Made by a program: the position numbers and the translations under genes. From contig JBMHDV010000026.1 of NCBI GenBank assembly GCA_049889215.1, positions 62,001 through 126,000 of the forward strand: a DNA stretch of 64,000 bases, written 5' to 3'. Source of the DNA: UBA817 sp049889215 (lineage in GTDB: Bacteria > Margulisbacteria > Marinamargulisbacteria > UBA817). How positions within the stretch are numbered: position 1 is the stretch's first letter; the number at the start of each line of letters is the position of its first letter. The notes under the pieces were generated by a model, which saw only the letters and a list, made by a program, of their open reading frames with translations, had not been told where the DNA came from and ran no database searches. Shown here piece by piece: positions 44,135 through 52,161 of this stretch.

Positions 44135-44866
44135 TTACCAACTTCTTTTATCGAGGGCTAGTCCTTTTATTTCTTTGTCAGATAATGACATAAATGATCC
44201 GGGTTGCATTTGATTTAATTGTATATCGCCAATTGAGATTCGGTGAAGTTGAATGATTGGACAATTAAAATAATCAAATGCTCTCCGAAGAATCCGATTT
44301 CTGCCAATATGGATGGATACAATAAGATGAGTCATGGATAGAACCTTAACAAATTCAATCTTAACGGGCCCATCATCAAGAAAAAAACCGCTGGACATGG
44401 TATTGATAATTTGTTCGGTTAATGGGGAATTTAATTTGAGTTCATATGTTTTTTTTACCAAAAAGCTAGGGTGTAAAATCTGTTGAATAAATTCACCATC
44501 ATTTGAAAATAGAAGAAGTCCTGAAGAATCTCGATCTAGACGGCCGATGGGACGAATAGAGGCATCTAGTTTGTGTTTTTTTACATAGGCATCAAGATCA
44601 AGGCGAGCTTTTGGATCTTTATACGTCGATATGACACCTACGGGCTTATAAAATTTATAGTAAAGGTATTCTTTTTTGTTAATCTTTTGACCAGATACTT
44701 TTACATTATCCGATGGCATAACCATATATTGTGAATCACAAACTGGGGTGTTATTTACATAAACTTCACCAGCAATTATTTTTGCAGAAACATCTCGACG
44801 TGATAATGCAGAGTTTTGTCGGATAAAATTAATTAGAGGTATTGATAAAGGCGCCTTCGATGTCAT
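44135..44866 (-). CDS. rluB: RsuA/RluB-family pseudouridine synthase
   Basis: 243 residues: an N-terminal S4 RNA-binding domain (SRRDVSAKIIAGEVYVNN, 22-39), YKFYKPVGVIST (70-81) and the catalytic IGRLDRDSSGLLLF with nucleophile D111, then KTYELKL and GRNRILRRAFDYF. The RluB/YpuL branch modifies 23S rRNA; which uridine is modified here is not known. It is the last gene of the minus-strand operon and overlaps lptC by 38 nt. Confidence 0.9.
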   Translation of the reverse strand: MTSKAPLSIPLINFIRQNSALSRRDVSAKIIAGEVYVNNTPVCDSQYMVMPSDNVKVSGQKINKKEYLYYKFYKPVGVISTYKDPKARLDLDAYVKKHKLDASIRPIGRLDRDSSGLLLFSNDGEFIQQILHPSFLVKKTYELKLNSPLTEQIINTMSSGFFLDDGPVKIEFVKVLSMTHLIVSIHIGRNRILRRAFDYFNCPIIQLHRISIGDIQLNQMQPGSFMSLSDKEIKGLALDKRSW

Positions 44867-45374
44867 ACGTTAAATAAATCTTATTTTCTTTAAAATTGCC
44901 AATCATTTTTTGAGCATTTAACATTAAAGTGTCAGATGTAATATTTATATTACCATATGCATATAATAGTGATTTTTCTGTTAAAAGTTCAAGCTCGTCA
45001 GAATGAATATAGTATTCATTATTATCAATAGATAGCTTTGACTTTGATTCAATCATTTTTAAATTTCCTTTTGTAAAATCAAAAGTGCCTATTGGAGATT
45101 TAAATGATACGGTTTTACCCTTTCCATCTAGATAATAATTCCCATCCAATTGTTCAAAATATATGGTTTGGGAGTCCTTGTAATATGATGAGACTTCAGC
45201 ATTCAGTACCCATTCCTTTTTCCCTTTTTTTAGCAAACTGATGGTGACATTTTCAAATTTGTAGTCACCCATATGGGGAAGTTGCTTTTTTAATGGCGGT
45301 ATAGGTGTTTGAATTGAAAAAAAGATGACAATTATAAAAAATAGTAGGATTGCAGGAAGTAATAATCGCTTCAT
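44829..45374 (-). CDS. lptC: LptC-like lipopolysaccharide transport protein
   Basis: 181 residues with one N-terminal membrane anchor (residues 4-21) and a periplasmic beta-strand-rich domain: VTISLLKKGKKEWVLNAEVSSYY and the paired repeats SPIGTFDFTKGNLKM and SLLYAYGNINITSDTLMLNAQKM are typical of the LptC/OstA beta-jellyroll. LptC passes lipopolysaccharide from LptBFG to LptA. An LptA-like gene is at the head of the same operon. It overlaps the TPR gene by 4 nt. Confidence 0.82.
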   Translation of the reverse strand: MKRLLLPAILLFFIIVIFFSIQTPIPPLKKQLPHMGDYKFENVTISLLKKGKKEWVLNAEVSSYYKDSQTIYFEQLDGNYYLDGKGKTVSFKSPIGTFDFTKGNLKMIESKSKLSIDNNEYYIHSDELELLTEKSLLYAYGNINITSDTLMLNAQKMIGNFKENKIYLTYDIEGAFINTSN

Positions 45375-46003
45375 TCGATACCTTTAGGAGGCGTTGGTCG
45401 ATATTTTGCTTCGATCGATTTAAGTCGACCAACTTGAATAGTTTCACCCATCACACCAAAATAATTTCCAGTTTCATAGTAAGCTTTACCCAATAAAAAA
45501 TGCAGCGCAGTAGCATCATTATTAATTTTTAATCCTTTTTTTGACCAATATATGCAATCCTTATATTTTTTCTGTTCGCCGAGAATAAGTGCGATTAATC
45601 CCATACTCCATTCATGGTCGGGCTTGATTTTTAAAACATTTTTAAATGATTCAATTGCTGCATCTTTATCTTTCATAAAATAATGCGCAAATGCCAATCT
45701 GAAATGAGCTTTCCAATTAGACGGGTCTTGTTTTATCTTTTCTGAATTGACTTTTAAAGCGATGGTTTCATAATTTTCTTGAAGTTCCGGTACTAACTTA
45801 AGTTGATCCCAACCGAGTTCAATCCAACCCGTTGCTGCATATTCCATGGCCAACTCGAAGCGTAGATCTGCATTCTTTGGTGCAAGATTAATTTTCTTTG
45901 TTAACTCATTTTGAATTGAAATATCTTCTGGAGTGAGTTCCGGAAACCCCATACAAATACTACATATTAATAGAAGCGAAAATATTGATAATTTAAAATT
46001 CAT
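45371..46003 (-). CDS. Secreted TPR-repeat protein
   Basis: 210 residues with a signal peptide (about 1-19, ending CMG-FPE). TPR-like helices follow: LRFELAMEYAATGWIELGWDQLK, WKAHFRLAFAHYFMKDKDAAIESFKNVLKIKPDHEWSMG (about 97-135) and TALHFLLGKAYYETGNYF. Probably a periplasmic protein-interaction module; in this operon it may assist envelope assembly, which is inference. It overlaps lptC by 4 nt and the GT2 gene by 11 nt. Confidence 0.82.
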   Translation of the reverse strand: MNFKLSIFSLLLICSICMGFPELTPEDISIQNELTKKINLAPKNADLRFELAMEYAATGWIELGWDQLKLVPELQENYETIALKVNSEKIKQDPSNWKAHFRLAFAHYFMKDKDAAIESFKNVLKIKPDHEWSMGLIALILGEQKKYKDCIYWSKKGLKINNDATALHFLLGKAYYETGNYFGVMGETIQVGRLKSIEAKYRPTPPKGIE

Positions 46004-46835
46004 TTTTTATTCTCTCCTTTAAAGTAGTGAGTTTGGTTGTCCATTCATTTGCATGTGAATTTGATTGAAATCTATATATAATACGTAATACTAAAAGCAT
46101 GAGTTTCATTATCTGTTTGTAGGCATTGAAGACGATCGGTGGGTAGTATTTTTTGCATAAATAAAGGCTTCCAATATAGCCGCCAATTTTGGTGTCAATT
46201 GGGACATCCCTGGTAGAAAGTCCGCCATGATGGGTAACTTTAATTGCCGGAAAGTAGATGAGTTTTTTGCTATGTTTCTTTGCTTGCTTTGCAAAGTCTA
46301 TATCATCATTGTAAAAAAATAAATTTGGATCAAAGCCACCGATATCTTTAAAAAACTGAGTCGACATAAAAAGGGATGCGCCTGATAAAAATGAGACTTG
46401 TTTTATTCTATTTGTTTTAAACTTTAAAGCGCCTAGGCCACTGCCTTGTGTTTGTATGCTACCATCTGTATTCAAAAGTTTAGGGGATAATCCGACCACG
46501 TTTGGATGCTGTTCTAGATATTTAATGATTGGTGATATGGTATCTTGATTATGATCAAACTCAGTGTCGTTATTTAATAGCCAAAGATAGGGAGTGTCGA
46601 ACTGATCAAGTAATACATTGTGAGCTGCTGGGAATCCAATGTTTTCCTTATGCTTAATCAATTCAATACTGTCAGTATATTGTTCAAGCGTGCTTAATGA
46701 GTCATCGGTGGATGCATTATCAAAAACAATAATTTTAAAATTATTGAAAAATTTTTTCTGAGAAAGAACCGAGTCTAAACACGCACGGATAAAATGATTT
46801 CCATTATAGTTAACAATTATGACCGTTAAGATCAT
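45993..46835 (-). CDS. Family 2 glycosyltransferase
   Basis: 280 residues: LTVIIVNYNGNHFIRACLDS, IIVFDNASTDDSL, HKENIGFPAAHNVLL and LLNNDTEFDHN (about 85-95) form the pattern of rhamnosyltransferase-like GT2 enzymes, and SGASLFMSTQFFKDIGGFDPNLFFYNDDIDF (about 151-181) is the conserved second half. A C-terminal amphipathic segment may bind the membrane. Embedded in the lpt operon, it could act on lipopolysaccharide core; the substrate is unknown. Confidence 0.9.
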   Translation of the reverse strand: MILTVIIVNYNGNHFIRACLDSVLSQKKFFNNFKIIVFDNASTDDSLSTLEQYTDSIELIKHKENIGFPAAHNVLLDQFDTPYLWLLNNDTEFDHNQDTISPIIKYLEQHPNVVGLSPKLLNTDGSIQTQGSGLGALKFKTNRIKQVSFLSGASLFMSTQFFKDIGGFDPNLFFYNDDIDFAKQAKKHSKKLIYFPAIKVTHHGGLSTRDVPIDTKIGGYIGSLYLCKKYYPPIVFNAYKQIMKLMLLVLRIIYRFQSNSHANEWTTKLTTLKERIKNEF

Positions 46836-47362
46836 GCGGATACAGAGGTCGTTGGTAACTGCAGTTTTTGACTTAATTCTTGAAGTGATAGAATATCAAC
46901 ATTATGTATTAATGGATGTGCAAATGGCGCGGAATTATTACTAGATGATGTTAGAATTGTTGACATTAGCTCATTTTGATCAAGTATTTTTTTTGAAAAC
47001 GAAATGGACCAAAGTTCAGACATTGTGACGGATGTAATACTATTATTGCCAAGTAACTGATTTAATACAGATACTTTACTTTCTAAGTTTAATGGCGACT
47101 TTCGTGAAACATTGAAAATCAGCTGGTCATTATTAAAATTAGTTAGGTTTTGAATAAGGTGGTGTTTGTTTGGGTTAGCAAATACATGAGAGTTTTCAAT
47201 ATGTTTTAAAAGCAGTTGTTGATTGTAACTACCACTAATTTCATAATTCTCATAACGTTGTATGGTTGTGATCTCAATGGAAGATGGTCCATAATTTGCC
47301 AAAAGTTGTTGCGCACTTACAGCGTCGAGATCTTTTTGTTTTAAAGTAATTAAAATATTCAT
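46832..47362 (-). CDS. purS: Tandem PurS-like protein (two fused PurS domains)
   Basis: 176 residues, twice the length of PurS (about 80). The first half (MNILITLKQKDLDAVSAQQLL... to VFANPNKH) and the second half (about residue 80 onward: LIFNVSRKSPLNLESKVSVLNQ... to PFAHPLIHNVDIL) both follow the PurS layout of strand, helix, strand, strand, helix and an (A)(N/H)P turn. PurS dimers bridge PurL and PurQ in formylglycinamidine synthase. It overlaps purQ by 4 nt. The assignment relies on layout and on purQ next door; overall identity to PurS is low. Confidence 0.65.
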   Translation of the reverse strand: MNILITLKQKDLDAVSAQQLLANYGPSSIEITTIQRYENYEISGSYNQQLLLKHIENSHVFANPNKHHLIQNLTNFNNDQLIFNVSRKSPLNLESKVSVLNQLLGNNSITSVTMSELWSISFSKKILDQNELMSTILTSSSNNSAPFAHPLIHNVDILSLQELSQKLQLPTTSVSA

Positions 47363-48105
47363 TTGAAGTCCTTAAATGCATCAAATAACTTTGTAAAATC
47401 AACTAGATTTAGATTGTGTTTTTCAGCATGTGCTCTGATTGAAATAGGGTACCGATCTTTATTTATCGAACGCTCTGGATGTGGCATGATAGCTAAGCAG
47501 TTCCCAGAATCATTAGAAATTGCCCCAATGCCATTTTTTGCACCATTTGGAATGGTAGGGAATGAGTGGTTTTGATTCCCATCAATTTTGCAATACTTCA
47601 TTCCACAATGGATTTCTTTAGCAGAAATAAATCGGCCTTCGCCATGGCAGATTTGGATGGGTAATACATCCGATGTAGACAATTGTTTTAAAAATAAGTT
47701 GTTTTCATTATTAAATGGTCGCAAAAATCCCCAATCACAAATAAAGCCAATAGCTTGGTCATTTACGTAATTTAAATCGATAATCTCAGTTAGGTTATCT
47801 GAGTCTGAAAAGAACCCAGACTCAATTAGAATCTGAGCGCCGTTACAGATACCTAAGATTGGTTTGTTATGTGAATTTGATTGTTGTTTTAATTCCCTCA
47901 TGATAGGTAACTTTGCAGCAATTACACCAGCGCGAATTCGATCTTGAAAACTAAAGCCGCCAGGTAAAATAAATCCAGAGAAACGATTTAAGTCAACAGT
48001 AGTATTCCAAGAAATTAATTCATGCTTAATGGTTTGTGATGCAAGTGCCTCACATGTTTCATCTTCGCAGTTACTTCCTGGGAATTGAATTACTGCAACG
48101 GTCAT
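47359..48105 (-). CDS. purQ: Phosphoribosylformylglycinamidine synthase glutaminase subunit
   Basis: 248 residues: VAVIQFPGSNCEDE at the N-terminus, FILPGGFSFQDRIRAG and the nucleophile elbow PILGICNGAQIL with catalytic Cys near residue 86, then the His-Glu pair in MPHPERS near 212. This is the small-type PurQ that works with PurS and small PurL in de novo purine synthesis, supplying ammonia from glutamine. PurL is not in the window. It overlaps both neighbours by 4 nt. Confidence 0.95.
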   Translation of the reverse strand: MTVAVIQFPGSNCEDETCEALASQTIKHELISWNTTVDLNRFSGFILPGGFSFQDRIRAGVIAAKLPIMRELKQQSNSHNKPILGICNGAQILIESGFFSDSDNLTEIIDLNYVNDQAIGFICDWGFLRPFNNENNLFLKQLSTSDVLPIQICHGEGRFISAKEIHCGMKYCKIDGNQNHSFPTIPNGAKNGIGAISNDSGNCLAIMPHPERSINKDRYPISIRAHAEKHNLNLVDFTKLFDAFKDFK

Positions 48106-49097
48106 CTAAAATAGTCTCTTTCTATATTAATAGCAGCAATCATTCCATCAGAAACTGCCGGTGCAATTTGACGAACTTGTTTACTACGAATATCACCAGC
48201 AGCATAAACGCCTTTAATGTTAGTTCTCATAAATTCATCGGTAACAATAAATCCTTGTTCATCAAGCTGAACATCAAACCGTACAATGTCTTGTGGTGGA
48301 ACACGTCCGATGTAAATAAATACACCCTGAGCGTCAAGCCAAGTGGATTGACCAGTGATAACATTTTCAGTTTTAACGCGCTCGACATGATCAACTCCAA
48401 AAAGTTCTGTAACTTTTGAATTCCACATGATTGTAATCTTCTCGTTTGATTCAATGGAGTTTTTTAGTTTTTTAACAGCTCGAATTGAGTCATAGTTGTG
48501 AACCATATAGACTTGGTTTACATATTTTGACAAATAATCTGCTGCATAACATGCACAATTTCCCCCACCAATAACAACAGCATTTTTATTTTCATAATAG
48601 CTTGGATCAGCTTGAGCGTAATACGATACACCTTGCCCCATAAAACGATGTTCAAAATCTGATTCTAGTTTTTTTGGTTCTAAGCCCAATGCAAGAATAA
48701 TCGTTTTAGTGCGATAGCTATTTCCCAATGAGGTGGTTACTGTTTTAATCGGGCCATCAAAATTGATAAAGTCGACGACAGTTTCGCAAGTGTAAAAAAC
48801 TTCTTGATTAAATAACTGTGCTTCCATTACACGGCTTAGTTCGGGGCCATGAATACCATTGGGTTGCCCGATGAAATTGTCGATCTTACAAGCTGTTGAA
48901 CATTCGCCACCTGGAAGGGCTTTTTCGACTACCAACGTTTTTAAGTCTGCACGAGATGCACATATGGCTGCTGACATACCAGCAGGGCCGGCGCCGATTA
49001 TAACAACATCAAACATGTCATTATTTTCGGGTTCTTTTTTTAATAATTCGGGATTGGGAAGCGTAACATCAATAGATTCAGTATCTGAAACAAACAT
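48102..49097 (-). CDS. Thioredoxin reductase-like flavoprotein without the usual CxxC
   Basis: 331 residues: FAD site VVIIGAGPAGMSAA (31-44), a second nucleotide site VVIGGGNCACYAA near 183, and YAAGDIRSKQVRQIAPAVSDGMIAA at the C-terminus, all as in TrxB. The redox-active CATC expected just before the NADPH domain is replaced by YYAQAD. Instead there is C66 and C70 (GGECSTAC) next to the flavin side of the FAD domain, in the position where TrxB has TTTT-like residues. It may be a thioredoxin reductase relative with relocated cysteines or a ferredoxin/flavodoxin-linked oxidoreductase. Confidence 0.8.
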   Translation of the reverse strand: MFVSDTESIDVTLPNPELLKKEPENNDMFDVVIIGAGPAGMSAAICASRADLKTLVVEKALPGGECSTACKIDNFIGQPNGIHGPELSRVMEAQLFNQEVFYTCETVVDFINFDGPIKTVTTSLGNSYRTKTIILALGLEPKKLESDFEHRFMGQGVSYYAQADPSYYENKNAVVIGGGNCACYAADYLSKYVNQVYMVHNYDSIRAVKKLKNSIESNEKITIMWNSKVTELFGVDHVERVKTENVITGQSTWLDAQGVFIYIGRVPPQDIVRFDVQLDEQGFIVTDEFMRTNIKGVYAAGDIRSKQVRQIAPAVSDGMIAAINIERDYFR

Positions 49098-49100
49098 AAA

Positions 49101-49595
49101 TTACTCGCTTATCTTTAATTTGATACGTTCATTGGAAATAATAGTATCAGTCATTAAATTATAGATTAATTCATCAGCGTTAATTTGGCTACCATTTTGT
49201 TGAATCTTGACGTTATCCATTAGAGTCAATACTTCAAAATCTTGAATTTTTAAGTGATTTGAATTTGCAGTAAGTGTTGGGGATTTGAATGAAATGTTGC
49301 CGCGACCAAAAATGTGTTTTTTTTCGTTATCTATATTGAAGTAATCTCCCGAAAACTTTGAGTTTTTGTAATGAGCAATTACATCTGATTTAAAACGGCC
49401 TATATTTGTTTTTGTATTGAATGTGAATTCGTTAGATGTGATGTCGATATCACTATTTTTAAAGTAAGTGTTTCCAGACGCAATAATCAAATCCGGTAGA
49501 TGGATGGTGAGTGATTTTGCTTTAAATTTGATGTCATCATTACAGTGAAGATGAGTTGAAATTACTAAAATACAGATAAAATATTTAAAAAGCAT
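49101..49595 (-). CDS. lptA: LptA/OstA-like periplasmic lipopolysaccharide transport protein
   Basis: 164 residues with a signal peptide (about 1-18, perhaps a lipobox-like HLHC). The mature part is nearly all beta strands with repeated segments: IDITSNEFTFNTKTNIGRF, KFSGDYFNIDNEKKHIFGRGNISF and LMDNVKIQQNGSQINADELIYNL, the OstA-like jellyroll of LptA. LptA forms the periplasmic bridge for lipopolysaccharide. It is the first gene of the eight-gene operon running down to the pseudouridine synthase, with TTTAAT 5 nt before the ATG. Confidence 0.8.
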   Translation of the reverse strand: MLFKYFICILVISTHLHCNDDIKFKAKSLTIHLPDLIIASGNTYFKNSDIDITSNEFTFNTKTNIGRFKSDVIAHYKNSKFSGDYFNIDNEKKHIFGRGNISFKSPTLTANSNHLKIQDFEVLTLMDNVKIQQNGSQINADELIYNLMTDTIISNERIKLKISE

Positions 49596-49654
49596 TCTGT
49601 ATTAAATAATATATTTAAAAATTATTTCTTAACAATACTAATTTTTATTGTTAG

Positions 49655-49660
49655 TATATT
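49655..49660 (+). promoter_or_regulatory. -10 box TATATT for tRNA-Lys
   Basis: TATATT ends 7 nt before the first base of mature tRNA-Lys, so the transcript should begin at or next to the mature 5' end. Confidence 0.5.
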
Positions 49661-49667
49661 TTTTACT

Positions 49668-49743
49668 GATCCGGTAGCTCAGTTGGTAGAGCACCTGACT
49701 TTTAATCAGGTGGCCGTGAGTTCGAACCTCACCCGGATCACCA
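49668..49743 (+). tRNA. tRNA-Lys (TTT)
   Basis: 76-nt cloverleaf: acceptor GATCCGG/CCGGATC, anticodon loop CTTTTAA, T-arm GTGAGTTCGAACCTCAC, encoded CCA. The yqeK ATG lies 10 nt after the CCA. Confidence 0.96.
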
Positions 49744-49753
49744 TTTCTTGATC

Positions 49754-50308
49754 ATGAATTACATTAAAATCCTTGAGAAATTTATATCGCAAACACGCAT
49801 TGATCATTCAATTAGAGTACAACAAGTGGCCATACAGCTTGCTAAACACTATGAAGCTGATGTTGATTTAATAAGTCGAGCAGCCATACTTCATGATATT
49901 GCAAAAGAACAAACCCCAGAGTCTTTAACTACTCATAATATTGATGCATCACATTATGATGACATTTGGAAGCGGTACCCCGCGACATGGCATGCTTTTG
50001 TTGGTCCGTTACTCATTGCATCAGAATGCGAAGTGCCAATGGATACAATTAATGATTTAGTTGCACACCATACTACGGGAAAAGCCAATATGAGTTTAGA
50101 AACGGCTATTATTTTTGTTGCTGATTTCATTGAGCCAGGCCGGAAAGCTGTTATTCATAAGCAAATTTTTCCATTAGCATTTCAAAACTTAGAGCTTGCA
50201 ATTGCAAAAATTGCAGAAAACACACTGCAGAAACTGAAATTAAAAAAATTGGCCATTCACCCATTATCCATCGAGTGTTATAACTATTATACAAATGAAA
50301 AAGTTTAA
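49754..50308 (+). CDS. yqeK: YqeK-like HD-domain hydrolase
   Basis: 184 residues from the ATG. The HD motif is ILHDIAKEQ near residue 50, with RIDHSIRVQQVAIQLA before it and HHTTGKANMSLETAIIFVADFIEPGR (about 112-137) after, the conserved YqeK order. The family hydrolyses diadenosine tetraphosphate (Ap4A) symmetrically in Firmicutes. The operon order yqeK, LCP and rsfS matches Firmicutes. It lacks its own promoter; the message probably continues from tRNA-Lys. Confidence 0.9.
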   Translation: MNYIKILEKFISQTRIDHSIRVQQVAIQLAKHYEADVDLISRAAILHDIAKEQTPESLTTHNIDASHYDDIWKRYPATWHAFVGPLLIASECEVPMDTINDLVAHHTTGKANMSLETAIIFVADFIEPGRKAVIHKQIFPLAFQNLELAIAKIAENTLQKLKLKKLAIHPLSIECYNYYTNEKV

Positions 50309-51626
50309 TAGTTCTGTGGTTCTGAACCAGATAAAACAATATAAATTCTCAATAGCAATTACATTTATCATTTTATTTACGATTGCGACATTTAAAAGTC
50401 TGACAATGTTTTTATTCTTTATAAATGTTATCGGACATCTTCCTAACCACGTGTCTGGTGGTATGAATGTATTGGTGGTCGGGACAGATAATGTTCAAGG
50501 TTCAAAGCGATCCGATGTTATTGCCGTTGTTCATTTTAATGAGCAAGAGAAAAAAGTTCGATTACTATCCATTCCACGTGATACTCGTGTCAATATTCCA
50601 GACATAGGTATATCAAAAATTAATCACGCTTATGCACATGGTGGTATTGCATTATTAAACCAAACAGTTGCTGAGTTTTTATCCATTCCCATTCACAAGC
50701 ACTTTATTGTCAAATCCGATGGGGTTGAGCAGATGATCGACGCAATAGGCGGGGTAAAGGTAACCATTGAAAATGATATGCTTTATGATGATTTCGCTGG
50801 TAACCTTCATATTAATTTGAAGGCCGGAGAGAGGGTTCTAAACGGCAATGAAACCATTAAATATTTGAGATACAGAAACGATAGCAAGGGCGACATCGGG
50901 CGTATTGCACGGCAACAAAACGTGATGTCTCAATTATTTGACCAAGTATTTAACTTACGTACATTAATAATTACGCCAAAATTACTATCTTTGTTTAAAA
51001 AATCAATAAAAACCGACATAGAAATTACACAAATGTCGAAGTGGCTGAATCACTTTATTGAAAATACTTCGTCAGTTGACTTTGCAACTTATACCATTCC
51101 AGGAACCATTCGGATTATTGATGGCGTAAGTTATTGGCGCCCCAATATGGTGTATCTAGACAAACTGATTACAAAGACTTTTGATAATTATGCACCTACG
51201 TTTGATACACCCACAGCTAAACCTGAGCGGTCATATATTTCGAAACAGCAAATTAAACGTTTTAATCAACAGTTACAACTGGATAAAAAACAATTTATTA
51301 GGCAAAAGGCACCAATTAAAATAGAGGTATTAAATGGCAATGGCTTTGCAGGTGTGGCTACCAAAGCGGCTAAGTTTCTCAATCAAAATAATCTTCGGGT
51401 GGTTCGAATAAATAATTCTGAATCTTTCAATTATGAATCAACGGTAATTGTGGATTGGAAAGGCAATTTGCAAAAAAGCATGCAGCTGGCAAAGTTGCTT
51501 CAAATCGATGAATCAAATATTGTTGTTTATGATCGTAAAGATAAACCACTGGACATAACTTTGGTATTGGGTAAAGATTTATCTAACGATTATTTAGCTG
51601 GATTAGACAATGAAAAAAGAAATTGA
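50295..51626 (+). CDS. LytR-CpsA-Psr (LCP) family glycopolymer transferase
   Basis: 443 residues: one membrane anchor (about 15-37), then the LCP domain with VLVVGTDNVQGSKRSDVIAVVHF (about 57-79), LLSIPRDTRV (about 89-98), ISKINHAYAHGG, and LRYRNDSKGDIGRIARQQNVM (about 191-211), covering the Arg/Asp pyrophosphate-binding residues. The C-terminal 100 residues (KIEVLNGNGFAGVATKAAKFL onward) are a LytR_C domain. LCP enzymes move lipid-linked glycopolymers to the cell wall or surface. It overlaps yqeK by 14 nt and rsfS by 17 nt. Confidence 0.94.
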   Translation: MKKFNSSVVLNQIKQYKFSIAITFIILFTIATFKSLTMFLFFINVIGHLPNHVSGGMNVLVVGTDNVQGSKRSDVIAVVHFNEQEKKVRLLSIPRDTRVNIPDIGISKINHAYAHGGIALLNQTVAEFLSIPIHKHFIVKSDGVEQMIDAIGGVKVTIENDMLYDDFAGNLHINLKAGERVLNGNETIKYLRYRNDSKGDIGRIARQQNVMSQLFDQVFNLRTLIITPKLLSLFKKSIKTDIEITQMSKWLNHFIENTSSVDFATYTIPGTIRIIDGVSYWRPNMVYLDKLITKTFDNYAPTFDTPTAKPERSYISKQQIKRFNQQLQLDKKQFIRQKAPIKIEVLNGNGFAGVATKAAKFLNQNNLRVVRINNSESFNYESTVIVDWKGNLQKSMQLAKLLQIDESNIVVYDRKDKPLDITLVLGKDLSNDYLAGLDNEKRN

Positions 51627-51966
51627 TTTATTTATTAACGAATTTAGTGAGCGAAAAGCTGAAAATATTGTGGTGGTAGATCTTGAGCCATCGGAGCATC
51701 CAATGACGGATCAACTAATTATTGCATCCGCATTGAATGACGTTCATTTGAAGTCGTTGGTGGATTCCATTCTTCGTTTTTACAAGAAAAATAAGGCAGA
51801 AGCATTCCAGGAATTGGACTACTTTGGCGCATCTGGTAAGCCAGAATCACGCTGGGTGATTTTGGACTTTAACGATATTGTCATCCACATTATGGATCAA
51901 GAAATTCGTGAGCAGTATGATTTTGATAATTTATTTGCTGCTTATGAAAATTATCGATATCATTAA
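51610..51966 (+). CDS. rsfS: Ribosomal silencing factor RsfS
   Basis: 118 residues with the RsfS/Iojap pattern: AENIVVVDLEPSEHPMTDQLIIASA (about 16-40), DYFGASGKPESRWVILDFNDIVIHIM (about 71-96) and REQYDFDNLFA. RsfS binds ribosomal protein uL14 and blocks subunit joining in starvation. The stop codon TAA is part of the TAAAAT promoter box of tRNA-Ala. Confidence 0.95.
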   Translation: MKKEIDLFINEFSERKAENIVVVDLEPSEHPMTDQLIIASALNDVHLKSLVDSILRFYKKNKAEAFQELDYFGASGKPESRWVILDFNDIVIHIMDQEIREQYDFDNLFAAYENYRYH

Positions 51967-51969
51967 AAT
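51964..51969 (+). promoter_or_regulatory. -10 box TAAAAT for tRNA-Ala, overlapping the rsfS stop
   Basis: TAAAAT contains the rsfS stop codon and ends 6 nt before the first base of mature tRNA-Ala. Confidence 0.45.
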
Positions 51970-51975
51970 CAACCC

Positions 51976-52051
51976 GGGGTTATAGCTCAGTTGGGAGAGC
52001 ACTTGCATGGCATGCAAGGGGTCGGGGGTTCAAGTCCCCCTAACTCCACCA
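51976..52051 (+). tRNA. tRNA-Ala (GGC)
   Basis: 76-nt cloverleaf: acceptor GGGGTTA/TAACTCC with one G-U pair, anticodon loop ATGGCAT (GGC), T-arm GGGGGTTCAAGTCCCCC, encoded CCA. Confidence 0.95.
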
Positions 52052-52052
52052 A

Positions 52053-52091
52053 AATATAGTAATAAATTAGCTATAATATTTTTCTTTTCTC
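52053..52091 (+). terminator. Weak terminator-like hairpin after tRNA-Ala
   Basis: AATATAG (52053-52059) pairs with CTATAATATT (52071-52080) with a one-base bulge, followed by a T-rich run. The stem is AT-rich, so the call is tentative. Confidence 0.4.
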
Positions 52092-52161
52092 GTTGAGGCT
52101 CATTACCAAATCCAACATCGCTCAATATAATGAAAAGATAAGTTATTTTTCACACAAATGA

